A stretch of DNA of 46,151 bases from Duganella sp. (GTDB taxonomy: Bacteria; Pseudomonadota; Gammaproteobacteria; Burkholderiales; Burkholderiaceae_D): contig JAMFSU010000126.1 in the NCBI GenBank assembly GCA_026225475.1, positions 1-46,151 on the forward strand, read 5' to 3'. The notes below the pieces were generated by a model. It saw only the letters and a list, made by a program, of their open reading frames with translations, searched no databases and was not told the origin of the DNA. Below, in pieces: positions 24,450-32,265 of this stretch (position 1 is its first letter; each line of letters opens with the position of its first letter). Made by a program: the position numbers and the translations under genes.

Positions 24450-24494
24450 TATGTGCGGTATCGCACAAACGAGATAAAAATTCTGGGATAGATT
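24450..24494 (+). promoter_or_regulatory. Crp/Fnr-like operator and class II promoter for a small RNA
   Basis: Operator TATGTGCG-GTAT-CGCACAAA (24450-24469) with -10 TAGATT (24489-24494) 29.5 bp from its centre. The predicted start at 24501 coincides with the first base of the outer stem of the RNA described next. No coding start lies within 600 nt downstream. Confidence 0.75.
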
Positions 24495-24500
24495 CCAGAT

Positions 24501-24594
24501 ACATTTTGGCTCGTTTGGAATCATTACCCCCTGATGCCGAACTATTTTAGCCAAATATGTTTTCCCGCGGAAGAACACTCCGCGGATTTTTATT
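24501..24594 (+). ncRNA. Predicted small RNA with nested hairpin and C-rich loop
   Basis: The first 11 nt (24501-24511, ACATTTTGGCT) pair with 24549-24560 (AGCCAAATATGT) with one bulge. Inside, GTTTGG (24513-24518) pairs with CCGAAC (24537-24542). Within that, ATCA (24520-24523) pairs with TGAT (24532-24535), leaving the loop TTACCCCC. A strong intrinsic terminator closes the transcript. The C-rich apical loop could contact G-rich ribosome-binding sites, as in several known sRNAs. No protein frame fits the segment. Evidence is promoter, terminator and fold only; I recognise no family. Confidence 0.62.
24565..24594 (+). terminator. Strong rho-independent terminator of the predicted small RNA
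   Basis: CCGCGGA (24565-24571) and TCCGCGG (24579-24585) form a perfect 7-bp stem with a 7-nt loop, followed by ATTTTTATT. There is no upstream protein gene for it to serve except through the predicted RNA. Confidence 0.9.
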
Positions 24595-24724
24595 CTCTGT
24601 CGCTGCCCGTGTAAACCTCCATTTCTGATTGGAGATGACCCAAGCGGCGATACGTTTTTGATAGATAAGTTCGCCTGTTACGCGAAAATTAAATATCTAA
24701 AAAATATTATAAAAATAACTTTAT

Positions 24725-24769
24725 TACGTGCGGTTCCGAACATACCGAAGAAAATATTCTGGTTACGAT
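24725..24769 (+). promoter_or_regulatory. Crp/Fnr-like operator and promoter of the polysaccharide operon
   Basis: Operator TACGTGCG-GTTC-CGAACATA (24725-24744) next to an AT-rich block (24680-24725), with -10-like TACGAT (24764-24769) at the standard 29.5 bp. The predicted start near 24776 gives wecB an untranslated leader of about 350 nt. Confidence 0.62.
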
Positions 24770-24775
24770 AATCTA

Positions 24776-25128
24776 AAATCGTTACTAAAAAACTAAATGT
24801 AGTACGGCTTGAATCTCTCTTCAAGCATGTCTTCCTGGCCATGAAAGAGGATGTCTTTTGCACCTCTTGCAGTAAATGTCTTTTACTGACCGCACATCTG
24901 TTCGTGCAAATATTTTTGTATTGCCAGGTTCTCTGCCGATGTATCGGGAAATCGCAAAAGCGTCGTTCATGCGTGCCGCTGCGAGTCCCGGAGTTGCTCA
25001 TTTTCTGTCTTGCAGACAGACCGGCAGCGCACATGGCGAGTCACTCCCGGCGCACTAACTTCAACTCATCAAGTTTTTCCAGATGAAGCCCATTGACGCA
25101 AAGAAATCGCGACCTTACAGAGGAAGCA
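24776..25128 (+). other. Long predicted 5' leader of the wecB operon
   Basis: No convincing gene lies here. Two perfect hairpins are present: GCTTGAA-TCTCTC-TTCAAGC (24807-24826) and TCTGTCT-TGC-AGACAGA (25004-25020). Neither is followed by a T tract. The leader may carry post-transcriptional control, possibly including pairing with the upstream small RNA; that is speculation. Confidence 0.4.
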
Positions 25129-26295
25129 ATGAAAATTTTATCGATATTTGGAACACGTCCGGAAGCCATTAAAATGGCCCCGCTCGTCAAACGACTGGCG
25201 CTTGAGCGCGGTGTTACCTCGCTGATCTGCGTGACCGGACAACATCGGACTATGTTGCAGCAAGTGATGGATGTATTCGACATCACTGCCGATTACGATC
25301 TGGACATTATGGCCCCCAACCAGACCCTCAACAGCGTCGGTTCGCGGATATTTACCGCGCTCGATCCTATCCTTGAGCATGTCAATCCTGATCGCGTTCT
25401 GGTGCATGGCGATACGACCACAGCAGCCATTTCCGGTCTGGCCGCATTCCATCGCCGCATTCCTGTAGCGCATGTGGAAGCAGGTCTACGTACCGGCGAT
25501 TTATCGCAACCGTGGCCGGAAGAAATGAACCGACGGGTACTTGATGTGATTGCCGATTTGCTGCTGGTACCAACCGTTGGTGCCAGCAATCATCTGAAGT
25601 TGGAAAACCTCAATGGACGTGTCGTTATTACCGGTAACACAGTGATTGATGCGCTGAAAATGACTACTCAGCGACTCAATGACAATCCCTTGCTGGCTGC
25701 GGGCGTCGATGCTCATTTGCCATTGCTGGACCCGAATCGCAAAATGTTGTTGGTTACCGGTCATCGACGCGAAAATTTCGGTGACGGCTTCCTCAGCATC
25801 TGCAATGCTCTGGCGGCACTGGCTCGCCGCGGCGATATGGAAATTGTCTATCCGGTCCACCTAAATCCAAACGTGCAGGAGCCGGTCAATCGCATCCTGT
25901 CGGGACTCAAAAATGTACATCTGATCGCTCCTTTGGACTATCTGTCGTTTGTCCGCCTGATGCAGCGCGCTTACGTCATTCTGACCGACTCCGGTGGGGT
26001 GCAGGAAGAAGCGCCGTCGCTGGGCAAGCCAGTGCTGGTCATGCGCGACGTGACCGAGCGTCCGGAGGCGATTGCGGCTGGCACTGTGCAACTGGTCGGT
26101 ACCAGCACCGAACACATCATCGCCTCGGTGGTGCAACTCTACGACCGACGCGCCGACTATTTACGGATGTCCCAGGCCATTAATCCTTACGGCGATGGAC
26201 TGGCCTGCGAACGTATCGTAGCCACGCTCATGGGCCGCGAGACCAGTGAATTCCTTCCTTATCGCGAAAAAGAATCCCTGGTACAGGCAGCCTGA
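25129..26295 (+). CDS. wecB: Non-hydrolysing UDP-N-acetylglucosamine 2-epimerase
   Basis: Cytoplasmic enzyme of 388 aa interconverting UDP-GlcNAc and UDP-ManNAc. Signatures: FGTRPEAIKMAPLV at the N-terminus, VTGQHRTMLQQ, VHGDTTT, AHVEAGLRTGDL, PWPEEMNRR, LVTGHRRENFG (catalytic His) and LTDSGGVQEEAPSLGKPVLV. The length is normal. ATG 25129 is preceded by AGAGGAAG. It opens a six-gene polysaccharide operon and suggests that ManNAc or a derivative is a building block. Confidence 0.96.
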   Translation: MKILSIFGTRPEAIKMAPLVKRLALERGVTSLICVTGQHRTMLQQVMDVFDITADYDLDIMAPNQTLNSVGSRIFTALDPILEHVNPDRVLVHGDTTTAAISGLAAFHRRIPVAHVEAGLRTGDLSQPWPEEMNRRVLDVIADLLLVPTVGASNHLKLENLNGRVVITGNTVIDALKMTTQRLNDNPLLAAGVDAHLPLLDPNRKMLLVTGHRRENFGDGFLSICNALAALARRGDMEIVYPVHLNPNVQEPVNRILSGLKNVHLIAPLDYLSFVRLMQRAYVILTDSGGVQEEAPSLGKPVLVMRDVTERPEAIAAGTVQLVGTSTEHIIASVVQLYDRRADYLRMSQAINPYGDGLACERIVATLMGRETSEFLPYREKESLVQAA

Positions 26296-26296
26296 G

Positions 26297-27757
26297 ATGA
26301 GGGCCCATGCTCGCAACGCAATCATGGCAATCCTGTTGATGATCGCTATCCCTGTGCTGGCATTGGCGCAGGCGCTGGTCATCGAAGCCCCGCCGCCGGC
26401 TGAACATCCCTTACTGCTGCGCATCTTGACGATCATGCTGGTGGTGATCGTGCTGATGTTGATCGTATTTACGGCACGTCACTACGTATTTACCTTTGCG
26501 CGGCTGTTTGGGCGACAGCGCCAGCCTTATCTCGATATTGAAGCGGGAAACTGGCCCTACGTTGTCGTCTTCATTGCCGCCCACAACGAAGAGCTGGTCA
26601 TTGCTGACTCGCTCACCGCCTTGCTGGAGGTCGACTATCCGCGCGAGCGCCTGATACTCATGCCGGTCAATGATCGCTCCAGCGACAACACGCGCATGAT
26701 CATCGACCGCATTGCCGCCGCTAACCCTGGCCGACTCACTCCGTTTCATCGTACGGAAGGACGAGCGGGCAAGGCGGCCGCATTGAAAGATGCCACCGCC
26801 TTGGTCAGTGCGGAAGTCATCGTCATTTTCGATGCGGACTATCTGCCTGCGCGCGGCCTGATCAAGCAACTCGTGGCGCCGCTATTCGATCCCGAGGTAG
26901 CTGCAGTCATGGGACGGGTGGTGCCGCTCAACGTCGGGCACAACCTGTTGACGCGTTTGCTGGATCTGGAGCGGGCAGGGGGCTACCAGGTTGATCAGGC
27001 GGCGCGCATGAATCTGGGGCTGGTGCCGCAATATGGCGGGACGGTCGGTGCAGTGCGGCGCCGGGCACTCGAAGAAATCGGCGGCTGGGATGTCGACATG
27101 CTCGCAGAAGATACGGACATTACTTTTCGGTTTTTACAACACGGCTGGAAGACCGTGTACCAGAACCGCTCAGAGTGTTACGAAGAAGTACCGGAGACTT
27201 GGCGGGTACGCATCGGGCAGATCAGTCGCTGGTCACGTGGGCACAATCAAGTGATGAATAAAAATATCATCAAACTGATTTTCAATTCTCAGCTACGCAC
27301 ACGTGAACGCGTGGACGGGGCCATTTTACTGGCCGTCTTCATGATGTCGCCTATCCTGGTCGTTGGTTGGGTATTGGCGACTGTTCTATTCTTCATTTCA
27401 CCCCAGCATTGGGTGCTAGGCTGGCTGGCATTCTTTGCGCTGGTCGCCCATAGCTCGCTGGGAAACAATGCAGCGTTCTTTGAGATCGCCGCCGCCACCT
27501 ATCTCGATGGCAATCGCAACCGCATTCGACTGTTGCCCTTATCGATGCTGGGTTTTCTCATCAGCATGGTGACCATTTCCAAAGCAGCCATCAAGCAGTT
27601 GTTCGACTATTTCCGACGCCGGGAATTAATCTGGCACAAGACCGAACGTTTCCGGCGCATGACCATTGCGACCAGCGCCGTCTATGTTGAGACGGTGGCC
27701 TTGATACCTGTCGCCGAGATAGCGATGCCACCGATACCAGAGGGCGTGAAACCATGA
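26297..27757 (+). CDS. Membrane glycosyltransferase family 2 (polysaccharide synthase type)
   Basis: Inner-membrane protein of 486 aa. Two N-terminal hydrophobic segments (about 8-28 and 38-60) precede a GT2 catalytic domain with PVNDRSSDNTRMI, IFDADYLP, GTVGAVRRRALEEIGGWD, LAEDTDITFRFL and QISRWSRGHNQVM (the QxxRW motif of processive synthases). Several C-terminal helices could form a channel. It starts 1 nt after the wecB stop. The QxxRW motif and topology point to a chain-extending polymerase of the cellulose/poly-GlcNAc/hyaluronan type; the sugar is unknown. Confidence 0.92.
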   Translation: MRAHARNAIMAILLMIAIPVLALAQALVIEAPPPAEHPLLLRILTIMLVVIVLMLIVFTARHYVFTFARLFGRQRQPYLDIEAGNWPYVVVFIAAHNEELVIADSLTALLEVDYPRERLILMPVNDRSSDNTRMIIDRIAAANPGRLTPFHRTEGRAGKAAALKDATALVSAEVIVIFDADYLPARGLIKQLVAPLFDPEVAAVMGRVVPLNVGHNLLTRLLDLERAGGYQVDQAARMNLGLVPQYGGTVGAVRRRALEEIGGWDVDMLAEDTDITFRFLQHGWKTVYQNRSECYEEVPETWRVRIGQISRWSRGHNQVMNKNIIKLIFNSQLRTRERVDGAILLAVFMMSPILVVGWVLATVLFFISPQHWVLGWLAFFALVAHSSLGNNAAFFEIAAATYLDGNRNRIRLLPLSMLGFLISMVTISKAAIKQLFDYFRRRELIWHKTERFRRMTIATSAVYVETVALIPVAEIAMPPIPEGVKP

Positions 27758-28836
27758 ATCCCATGTCACAACTGGGCCTGTTCCTCACGGCCATGTTGCT
27801 CATTGTGCTGCCGTTCGTACCGACGCTGCGCGAGTGGCTGGCGCCGACGGATGACGCGCCGCTTCCGATCGACCAGAACGCCACGCATGAATTGCGTCAC
27901 TTTGCCGATTCCCTGCGCACGCTGATCGGCCATCTGCTGGGACAGGCGCCGACCCGCGACGAATTGCATCGCATCGGCAAGACCTTATTCCACAACGGCA
28001 CGCAAGTGACTATCTTGCACGATGGTGACGGCCTCGACGTATTGGCCACCGGCGTGGAGTTGCAAGCCGCAGGCAAGCTCGCGCATATCGCTATCTTTGC
28101 CGACCGGGCGCAAATTGCCGCCGGCTGTGAAACATTGGCCGATGTCTTTGCCATGAAGGACATCCAAGTCGGTCCCAGCGCGCAACTGCGCTCGTGCTGC
28201 GCCAACCAACATATGCAACTGGCGCAGAACGTGCTCATCCATCGTTGGGCCGATGCCGACACCATCACTGCCGGGCGCGATCTGACTGTGCATGGCCGTA
28301 TCACGGCCTTGAGAAGTATCCGGTTTTCCGACAATAGCCAGTTCCTCCGTGCCGGTGCACCAGTGATGCATTTCGGCGACCGAGACGATGCGCATGTCAC
28401 CACCATCGAAGCCGAAGCACGGCCATTCCCGAGTAACAGGCGGTACGTGTTTGACGGCGATACCACGATCTCAGACGACATTCCTTGCGACGGTGATTTC
28501 ATTGTCAGGGGATCTGCGCAGATCGCTGCAGGTAGCAGCGTATTGGGCAGCATCAAGGCGCATGACTTCTTGCGCTTGCAAGAGAGCGTCAGCGTCGCCG
28601 GCAGCGTGATCTCCGGCAGAGGCATCGTCATCGGCGCCGGCTGCGCCATCCTCGGACCGTTGATCAGCGAAGACGACATCATCATCGGCCCCAATTCCAT
28701 CATCGGCAGCGCCGCCATTCCCACCACGATCATCTGCCGAAAACTGGTCGTGGCCAAAGGCGTCGTGATCTACGGCGTCGTCACTACACAAGACAGCGCC
28801 TATGTTGTCTTTGAGGAGATTCCACTTGGTATTTAA
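27754..28836 (+). CDS. Membrane-anchored bactofilin-like (polymer-forming) protein
   Basis: Protein of 360 aa: one N-terminal TM helix (LGLFLTAMLLIVLPFVP), then a long region of short repeating strands (GSAQIAAGSSVLGSIKAHD, SVAGSVISGRGIVIGAGCAI) typical of right-handed beta-helices in bactofilins or hexapeptide-like proteins. The start overlaps the glycosyltransferase stop as ATGA, indicating translational coupling. A scaffold role in the synthase complex is likely. The E. coli yai locus also pairs a GT2, a YaiO barrel and a repeat-type gene, as far as I recall. Confidence 0.75.
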   Translation: MNPMSQLGLFLTAMLLIVLPFVPTLREWLAPTDDAPLPIDQNATHELRHFADSLRTLIGHLLGQAPTRDELHRIGKTLFHNGTQVTILHDGDGLDVLATGVELQAAGKLAHIAIFADRAQIAAGCETLADVFAMKDIQVGPSAQLRSCCANQHMQLAQNVLIHRWADADTITAGRDLTVHGRITALRSIRFSDNSQFLRAGAPVMHFGDRDDAHVTTIEAEARPFPSNRRYVFDGDTTISDDIPCDGDFIVRGSAQIAAGSSVLGSIKAHDFLRLQESVSVAGSVISGRGIVIGAGCAILGPLISEDDIIIGPNSIIGSAAIPTTIICRKLVVAKGVVIYGVVTTQDSAYVVFEEIPLGI

Positions 28837-29827
28837 ATTTTCCGGCTGTTTGCTCTTGTTCGCTCTGTGGAGCGGCAACGCGACCGCCGCGTCGCCCGTC
28901 GCGCAGTCTCCACCATTTTCCGATTTCACGATGGCCGACGGCGCCCTGACGGTTTTCCCTCAAGGTGATTATGTCGAGCCGTATTCCGCCATCAAGGCCT
29001 TGCTGGTAGCACATCGTCTCGGCGTTGATGTACGTAGCCAGGCAGAAAAATTCAGCAGCTGGATGCTACCGTTCCAGCAAGCTAATGGACCATTCCCGCG
29101 CATTTGCCGCAGCGGCGGCAATCGCTGGCTGGCCTGCGGGCCGAGCGATGCGGACGATTCACTGGCAGTACTGTGGTGCGCGCTGGGTAGTGAAATTCTT
29201 CCCTCGCATCGTGAGCTCGATGCAAGCTGCGATCGCGCTTTGGATAACCTGGCGACCTTGTGGGATCCGCAACGGCAAACCTTCCGTGCCATTTTCGGCC
29301 AACCGGCAGCTTATTTCGCGGACAACGTCGAGGTATTGGCTTTTCTGGAAAGCCTGCGCGCCGACCAGGACATGTTTCGACGGCACGTTGACGTACTGTC
29401 GAAATTGCCTGGGTCCGAGGTCATGCTCGCCGCCTTGCAGCGTAATTATGGCTACACCCCCGATGTGAAACTGGAACCCACTGCGGCCAGCATCCCGTCG
29501 ACTCCCTATGCTTTTTATCCCTATGCAGTAGCGCCCATCTATCCTTTGATTTATGACGTACGCATGGGCAAGAAGCGCGAACACGATTGGCAAAATTGGC
29601 GCAGCAAATACGGAAAACCATGGCTGGAGGGCAAGGTGGATCATTTTCCCTGGGGACTGATTGCCTGGGCCGCCTACAAATCCGGTGACAAGAAAAGCGC
29701 AATGGTCTGGCTGCGCAATTCAACGCAATGGAAGCAAGCCGGGCGCTGGAACATTATGGAAGAGGGGGTGCGGCTTGGTCTGAGTAATACGCTGACGCCG
29801 CCGGTTTCGACACAAGCCGTCAAATAG
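28826..29827 (+). CDS. Exported hypothetical protein of the polysaccharide operon
   Basis: Protein of 333 aa with a signal peptide (FSGCLLLFALWSGNATAAS) and a body that looks all-alpha, with a W/F/Y-rich groove (YVEPYSAIKALLVAHRLG, SSWMLPFQQANGPFPR, CGPSDADDSLAVLWCALG). The DADDS motif and the helical repeats suggest an (alpha/alpha)6 glycosidase or lyase-like fold acting on the polymer in the periplasm. That is inference and no family is certain. TTG 28826 is chosen because GAGGAG precedes it; ATG 28802 has no site. It overlaps the upstream gene by 11 nt. Confidence 0.75.
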   Translation: MVFKFSGCLLLFALWSGNATAASPVAQSPPFSDFTMADGALTVFPQGDYVEPYSAIKALLVAHRLGVDVRSQAEKFSSWMLPFQQANGPFPRICRSGGNRWLACGPSDADDSLAVLWCALGSEILPSHRELDASCDRALDNLATLWDPQRQTFRAIFGQPAAYFADNVEVLAFLESLRADQDMFRRHVDVLSKLPGSEVMLAALQRNYGYTPDVKLEPTAASIPSTPYAFYPYAVAPIYPLIYDVRMGKKREHDWQNWRSKYGKPWLEGKVDHFPWGLIAWAAYKSGDKKSAMVWLRNSTQWKQAGRWNIMEEGVRLGLSNTLTPPVSTQAVK

Positions 29828-29843
29828 AAACAGCAACGATTTC

Positions 29844-30719
29844 ATGAAAAATAAAATGAACCCAATTATGTCCCGCGTCTTTCGACGCCGATTACCATCC
29901 TGCCGCAACTGCGTGTTGCTCGGCGTCGGCTTGCTTCTTGCCGCATCTGCGACAGCGCAGGATAGCGCGGGCGTCGCACCGATGAGCGACTATCCAGCGG
30001 TCGTGACGCCAACGGAAAAATCCGCGATTGAAGCGATTGCAGGCTTTGGTAGTTATGATTCTGGCTACGGCACTGCAAAGTCTTATTCTCTGCGCGGCAT
30101 GCAGGTGATGGATTTCGGCGTATTGCAGGCAGAGGTCATCCGGCAGACACGTTTCGGATTTTCCGGTACCTATGGCGACCTGAGTCTGACACACGATTTG
30201 TCACCCGACTACTACACCATAATCGGCCTCGGCAGCGGTAGTAGCTTGCTGTTCCCAGATTGGCGCATGGACCTTGCCGGCTATCGTAAATTCGGTGAGC
30301 AGCGCCAATACGTCGCCGGTCTAGGCACCTACTATGCCAAAGGGAATCAGGATGGGCGCTCGGATAAAGGTCTGATCATCAACGGCATTTACTACGGCAA
30401 GGACTTGGTGCTGGAAGCCGGTCTGCGCGGCAATGTCGCCAATCCCGGCGCTGCGTTCGGACCCAGCCAGTATCTGGCAGCGACCTTCGGCAGTGACGAA
30501 CGACGCGCTATCATCCTGCGTGCCGAGCGCGCCAAAGAGACCTATCAGGTACTGACCACTGGCACCGAAAAAGTCAACTTCATCAGCCACAGCCTGGGCG
30601 TGCAATGGCGCGAGCGCATGACGCGGGACGGTTTGTTGATCGTCGGTCTGGGGTACTACAAAAATCCCAGCTATGCACGCACGTCCATCGACGTCGGCTG
30701 GCGCTGGAGTTTCCGATGA
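29844..30719 (+). CDS. YaiO-like outer-membrane beta-barrel protein
   Basis: Protein of 291 aa with an N-terminal signal (LLGVGLLLAASATAQ) and regularly spaced amphipathic strands (FGFSGTYGDLSLTHDLSPDY, GYRKFGEQRQYVAGLGTYYA), ending in WRWSFR with terminal strand features of a barrel. The strand pattern matches the YaiO family outer-membrane proteins. It probably exports or anchors the polymer made by the upstream glycosyltransferase. It starts 16 nt after the preceding gene. Confidence 0.8.
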   Translation: MKNKMNPIMSRVFRRRLPSCRNCVLLGVGLLLAASATAQDSAGVAPMSDYPAVVTPTEKSAIEAIAGFGSYDSGYGTAKSYSLRGMQVMDFGVLQAEVIRQTRFGFSGTYGDLSLTHDLSPDYYTIIGLGSGSSLLFPDWRMDLAGYRKFGEQRQYVAGLGTYYAKGNQDGRSDKGLIINGIYYGKDLVLEAGLRGNVANPGAAFGPSQYLAATFGSDERRAIILRAERAKETYQVLTTGTEKVNFISHSLGVQWRERMTRDGLLIVGLGYYKNPSYARTSIDVGWRWSFR

Positions 30720-30773
30720 TGCCTAATGCCTTCCCATGTCAGTCAACCTGCGGTCATCGAGGCGGAGTCATCC

Positions 30774-31637
30774 ATGTCTAATAACCAGAGAACTTCGCCG
30801 AAAAATCTGAGTGCAGCGGTCGCCGCCGCGGCTGCACAGCGATCCTCGGTTTTGCGCGCTACGGCGCATACGGATCCGCGGTTTCTCAATATCCGTGGTG
30901 GCGTGATCCGTACTCATCGCGCCTTGTTGCGAATCGACTTTACCATCTGGCGCCTGCTGTCCATGGTAGCGATTCCGGCTTTGTTGAGCACCTGCGTCTA
31001 CCTGGCATGGCCATTGATAGACCTAATCTGGACCGCCATCATCAACTTCTGGGTAACAATGTTGGGGCCGGATATCTCATTGGCACACCATGAAGTGGTG
31101 ATGGGTCGGGTATTTTATATTCCTTATCCGCTGGTGAACGCCGCGTTACCTACTACCCTGCAGTGGTGGTACGGACTGGCGCTGGCCGCTGTGCTCTTGG
31201 TCGGGCCTGGTTTCATGCCGCCTAAGATGCTACCGCTGGTGTACATGCTGAGATTCATCGGGGCACTCCAGCTTGCAACCCAGATTTACTTTTATTTCTG
31301 GGCCAGTCATTTCCCACATAGCGCCGGCGGATCGGTGGCATCGATGATGCAGTCGTCTTTTGCATTGATGCTGATCGCCCCGTGGCTGTACGGACTGACC
31401 TACAACATCTTCGATTTCAGCCTGGCACGCAAATTTGCCTTGCCCTTGATGGCGGTGTGTTATCTGGCGCTGCTCACCCCGGTGCAATTTATCCTGGCGG
31501 CCGTGTTGATGCTGCAATTCTCGCTGCTGTGGCATCCGTTGCTCTATCTGCTTGGCACGACCTTGCTGCAATTCACCATGTTGCTGGCAATGTATGCGTG
31601 GGCGATGAGCTGGGATCGCACCGAAAATGCGCAATAG
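30774..31637 (+). CDS. Polytopic membrane protein, last gene of the operon
   Basis: Protein of 287 aa. A hydrophilic, alanine-rich N-terminus (about 1-50) precedes about seven hydrophobic segments (for example AIPALLSTCVYLAWPLIDLI, YGLALAAVLLVGPGFMPPKM and LMLIAPWLYGLTYNIFDFSL). ATG 30774 has a GGCGGAG site about 7 nt upstream; an in-frame ATG at 30726 lacks one. No family is recognised; a role in polymer secretion or complex assembly follows from position alone. Confidence 0.75.
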   Translation: MSNNQRTSPKNLSAAVAAAAAQRSSVLRATAHTDPRFLNIRGGVIRTHRALLRIDFTIWRLLSMVAIPALLSTCVYLAWPLIDLIWTAIINFWVTMLGPDISLAHHEVVMGRVFYIPYPLVNAALPTTLQWWYGLALAAVLLVGPGFMPPKMLPLVYMLRFIGALQLATQIYFYFWASHFPHSAGGSVASMMQSSFALMLIAPWLYGLTYNIFDFSLARKFALPLMAVCYLALLTPVQFILAAVLMLQFSLLWHPLLYLLGTTLLQFTMLLAMYAWAMSWDRTENAQ

Positions 31638-31710
31638 AAGTCAACGACCGACGTCTGGCCATACGCCTATGGCTACTTTAAAACCGGACCTGATAGGGAG
31701 CTAGACAGCC

Positions 31711-32082
31711 ATGATCCAGACACCACACAGACGCTATCACGCGACGATGAAGCCGCTTCATTTACAGCTAGGCGTGATCGCAGACCAGGAAAGAATGGCG
31801 GCAGAAGGTTTGCTGGGGCCGATCGCACAAGATCGTTGGGACACCTGGAGCGAACAACGCACTCAGATCCACAAGCAGATAGGTGCCGCTGCGATCGCTC
31901 TGGATGTCGAACTGCAAAATATGGAGCGCCTGGCTAAATATCTGATGAAAAAACATGATCTGAGCCAGGAAGAGAGTGATCGTATTTGCTATTTCCTAGA
32001 GTCCGGCTGGAATGAAGACGAGGTTTGCGTGGAAATTTCAAGAATGCAGGAAATAGCATGCCCGTCAAAATCGCGGCTTTGA
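31711..32082 (+). CDS. Small helical hypothetical protein
   Basis: Protein of 123 aa, mostly charged helix, with GPIAQDRWDTWSEQRTQIHK and EESDRICYFLESGWNEDEVC. No signal peptide or TM segment is visible. GGGAG lies about 11 nt before ATG 31711; ATG 31747 is another possible start. It is 73 nt after the polysaccharide operon and before the kinase promoter. I do not recognise the family. Confidence 0.6.
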   Translation: MIQTPHRRYHATMKPLHLQLGVIADQERMAAEGLLGPIAQDRWDTWSEQRTQIHKQIGAAAIALDVELQNMERLAKYLMKKHDLSQEESDRICYFLESGWNEDEVCVEISRMQEIACPSKSRL

Positions 32083-32149
32083 GATTTCCCATTTTCTTTC
32101 GAGACCGATATTTCGATGTAAAGCGAAAAATTTCCTATCTCCGCCTTGC

Positions 32150-32194
32150 TATGTTCGGCGTCGTACAGATTGCATCAAGGATCCGCGCAAGACT
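32150..32194 (+). promoter_or_regulatory. Crp/Fnr-like operator and promoter of the histidine kinase
   Basis: Operator TATGTTCG-GCGT-CGTACAGA (32150-32169) with -10-like AAGACT (32189-32194) at 29.5 bp, followed by GTGGAAAA. The leader before the kinase start would be about 65 nt. Confidence 0.68.
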
Positions 32195-32265
32195 GTGGAA
32201 AACATCAAGAAACAGCACTGCACATTTGTCCTTTCGAAATATCTCTGCAGCTCAAGAGGAAATAT

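Noticed and set aside
24163..24491. Two overlapping plus-strand frames of 76-78 codons before the small RNA
   Set aside because: They have no recognisable features, poor ribosome-binding sites, and one runs through the operator and promoter at 24450-24494.
24678..25086. Frames on both strands in the wecB leader
   Set aside because: Composition is unlike neighbouring genes, starts lack ribosome-binding sites, and the minus-strand frame crosses the operator at 24725.
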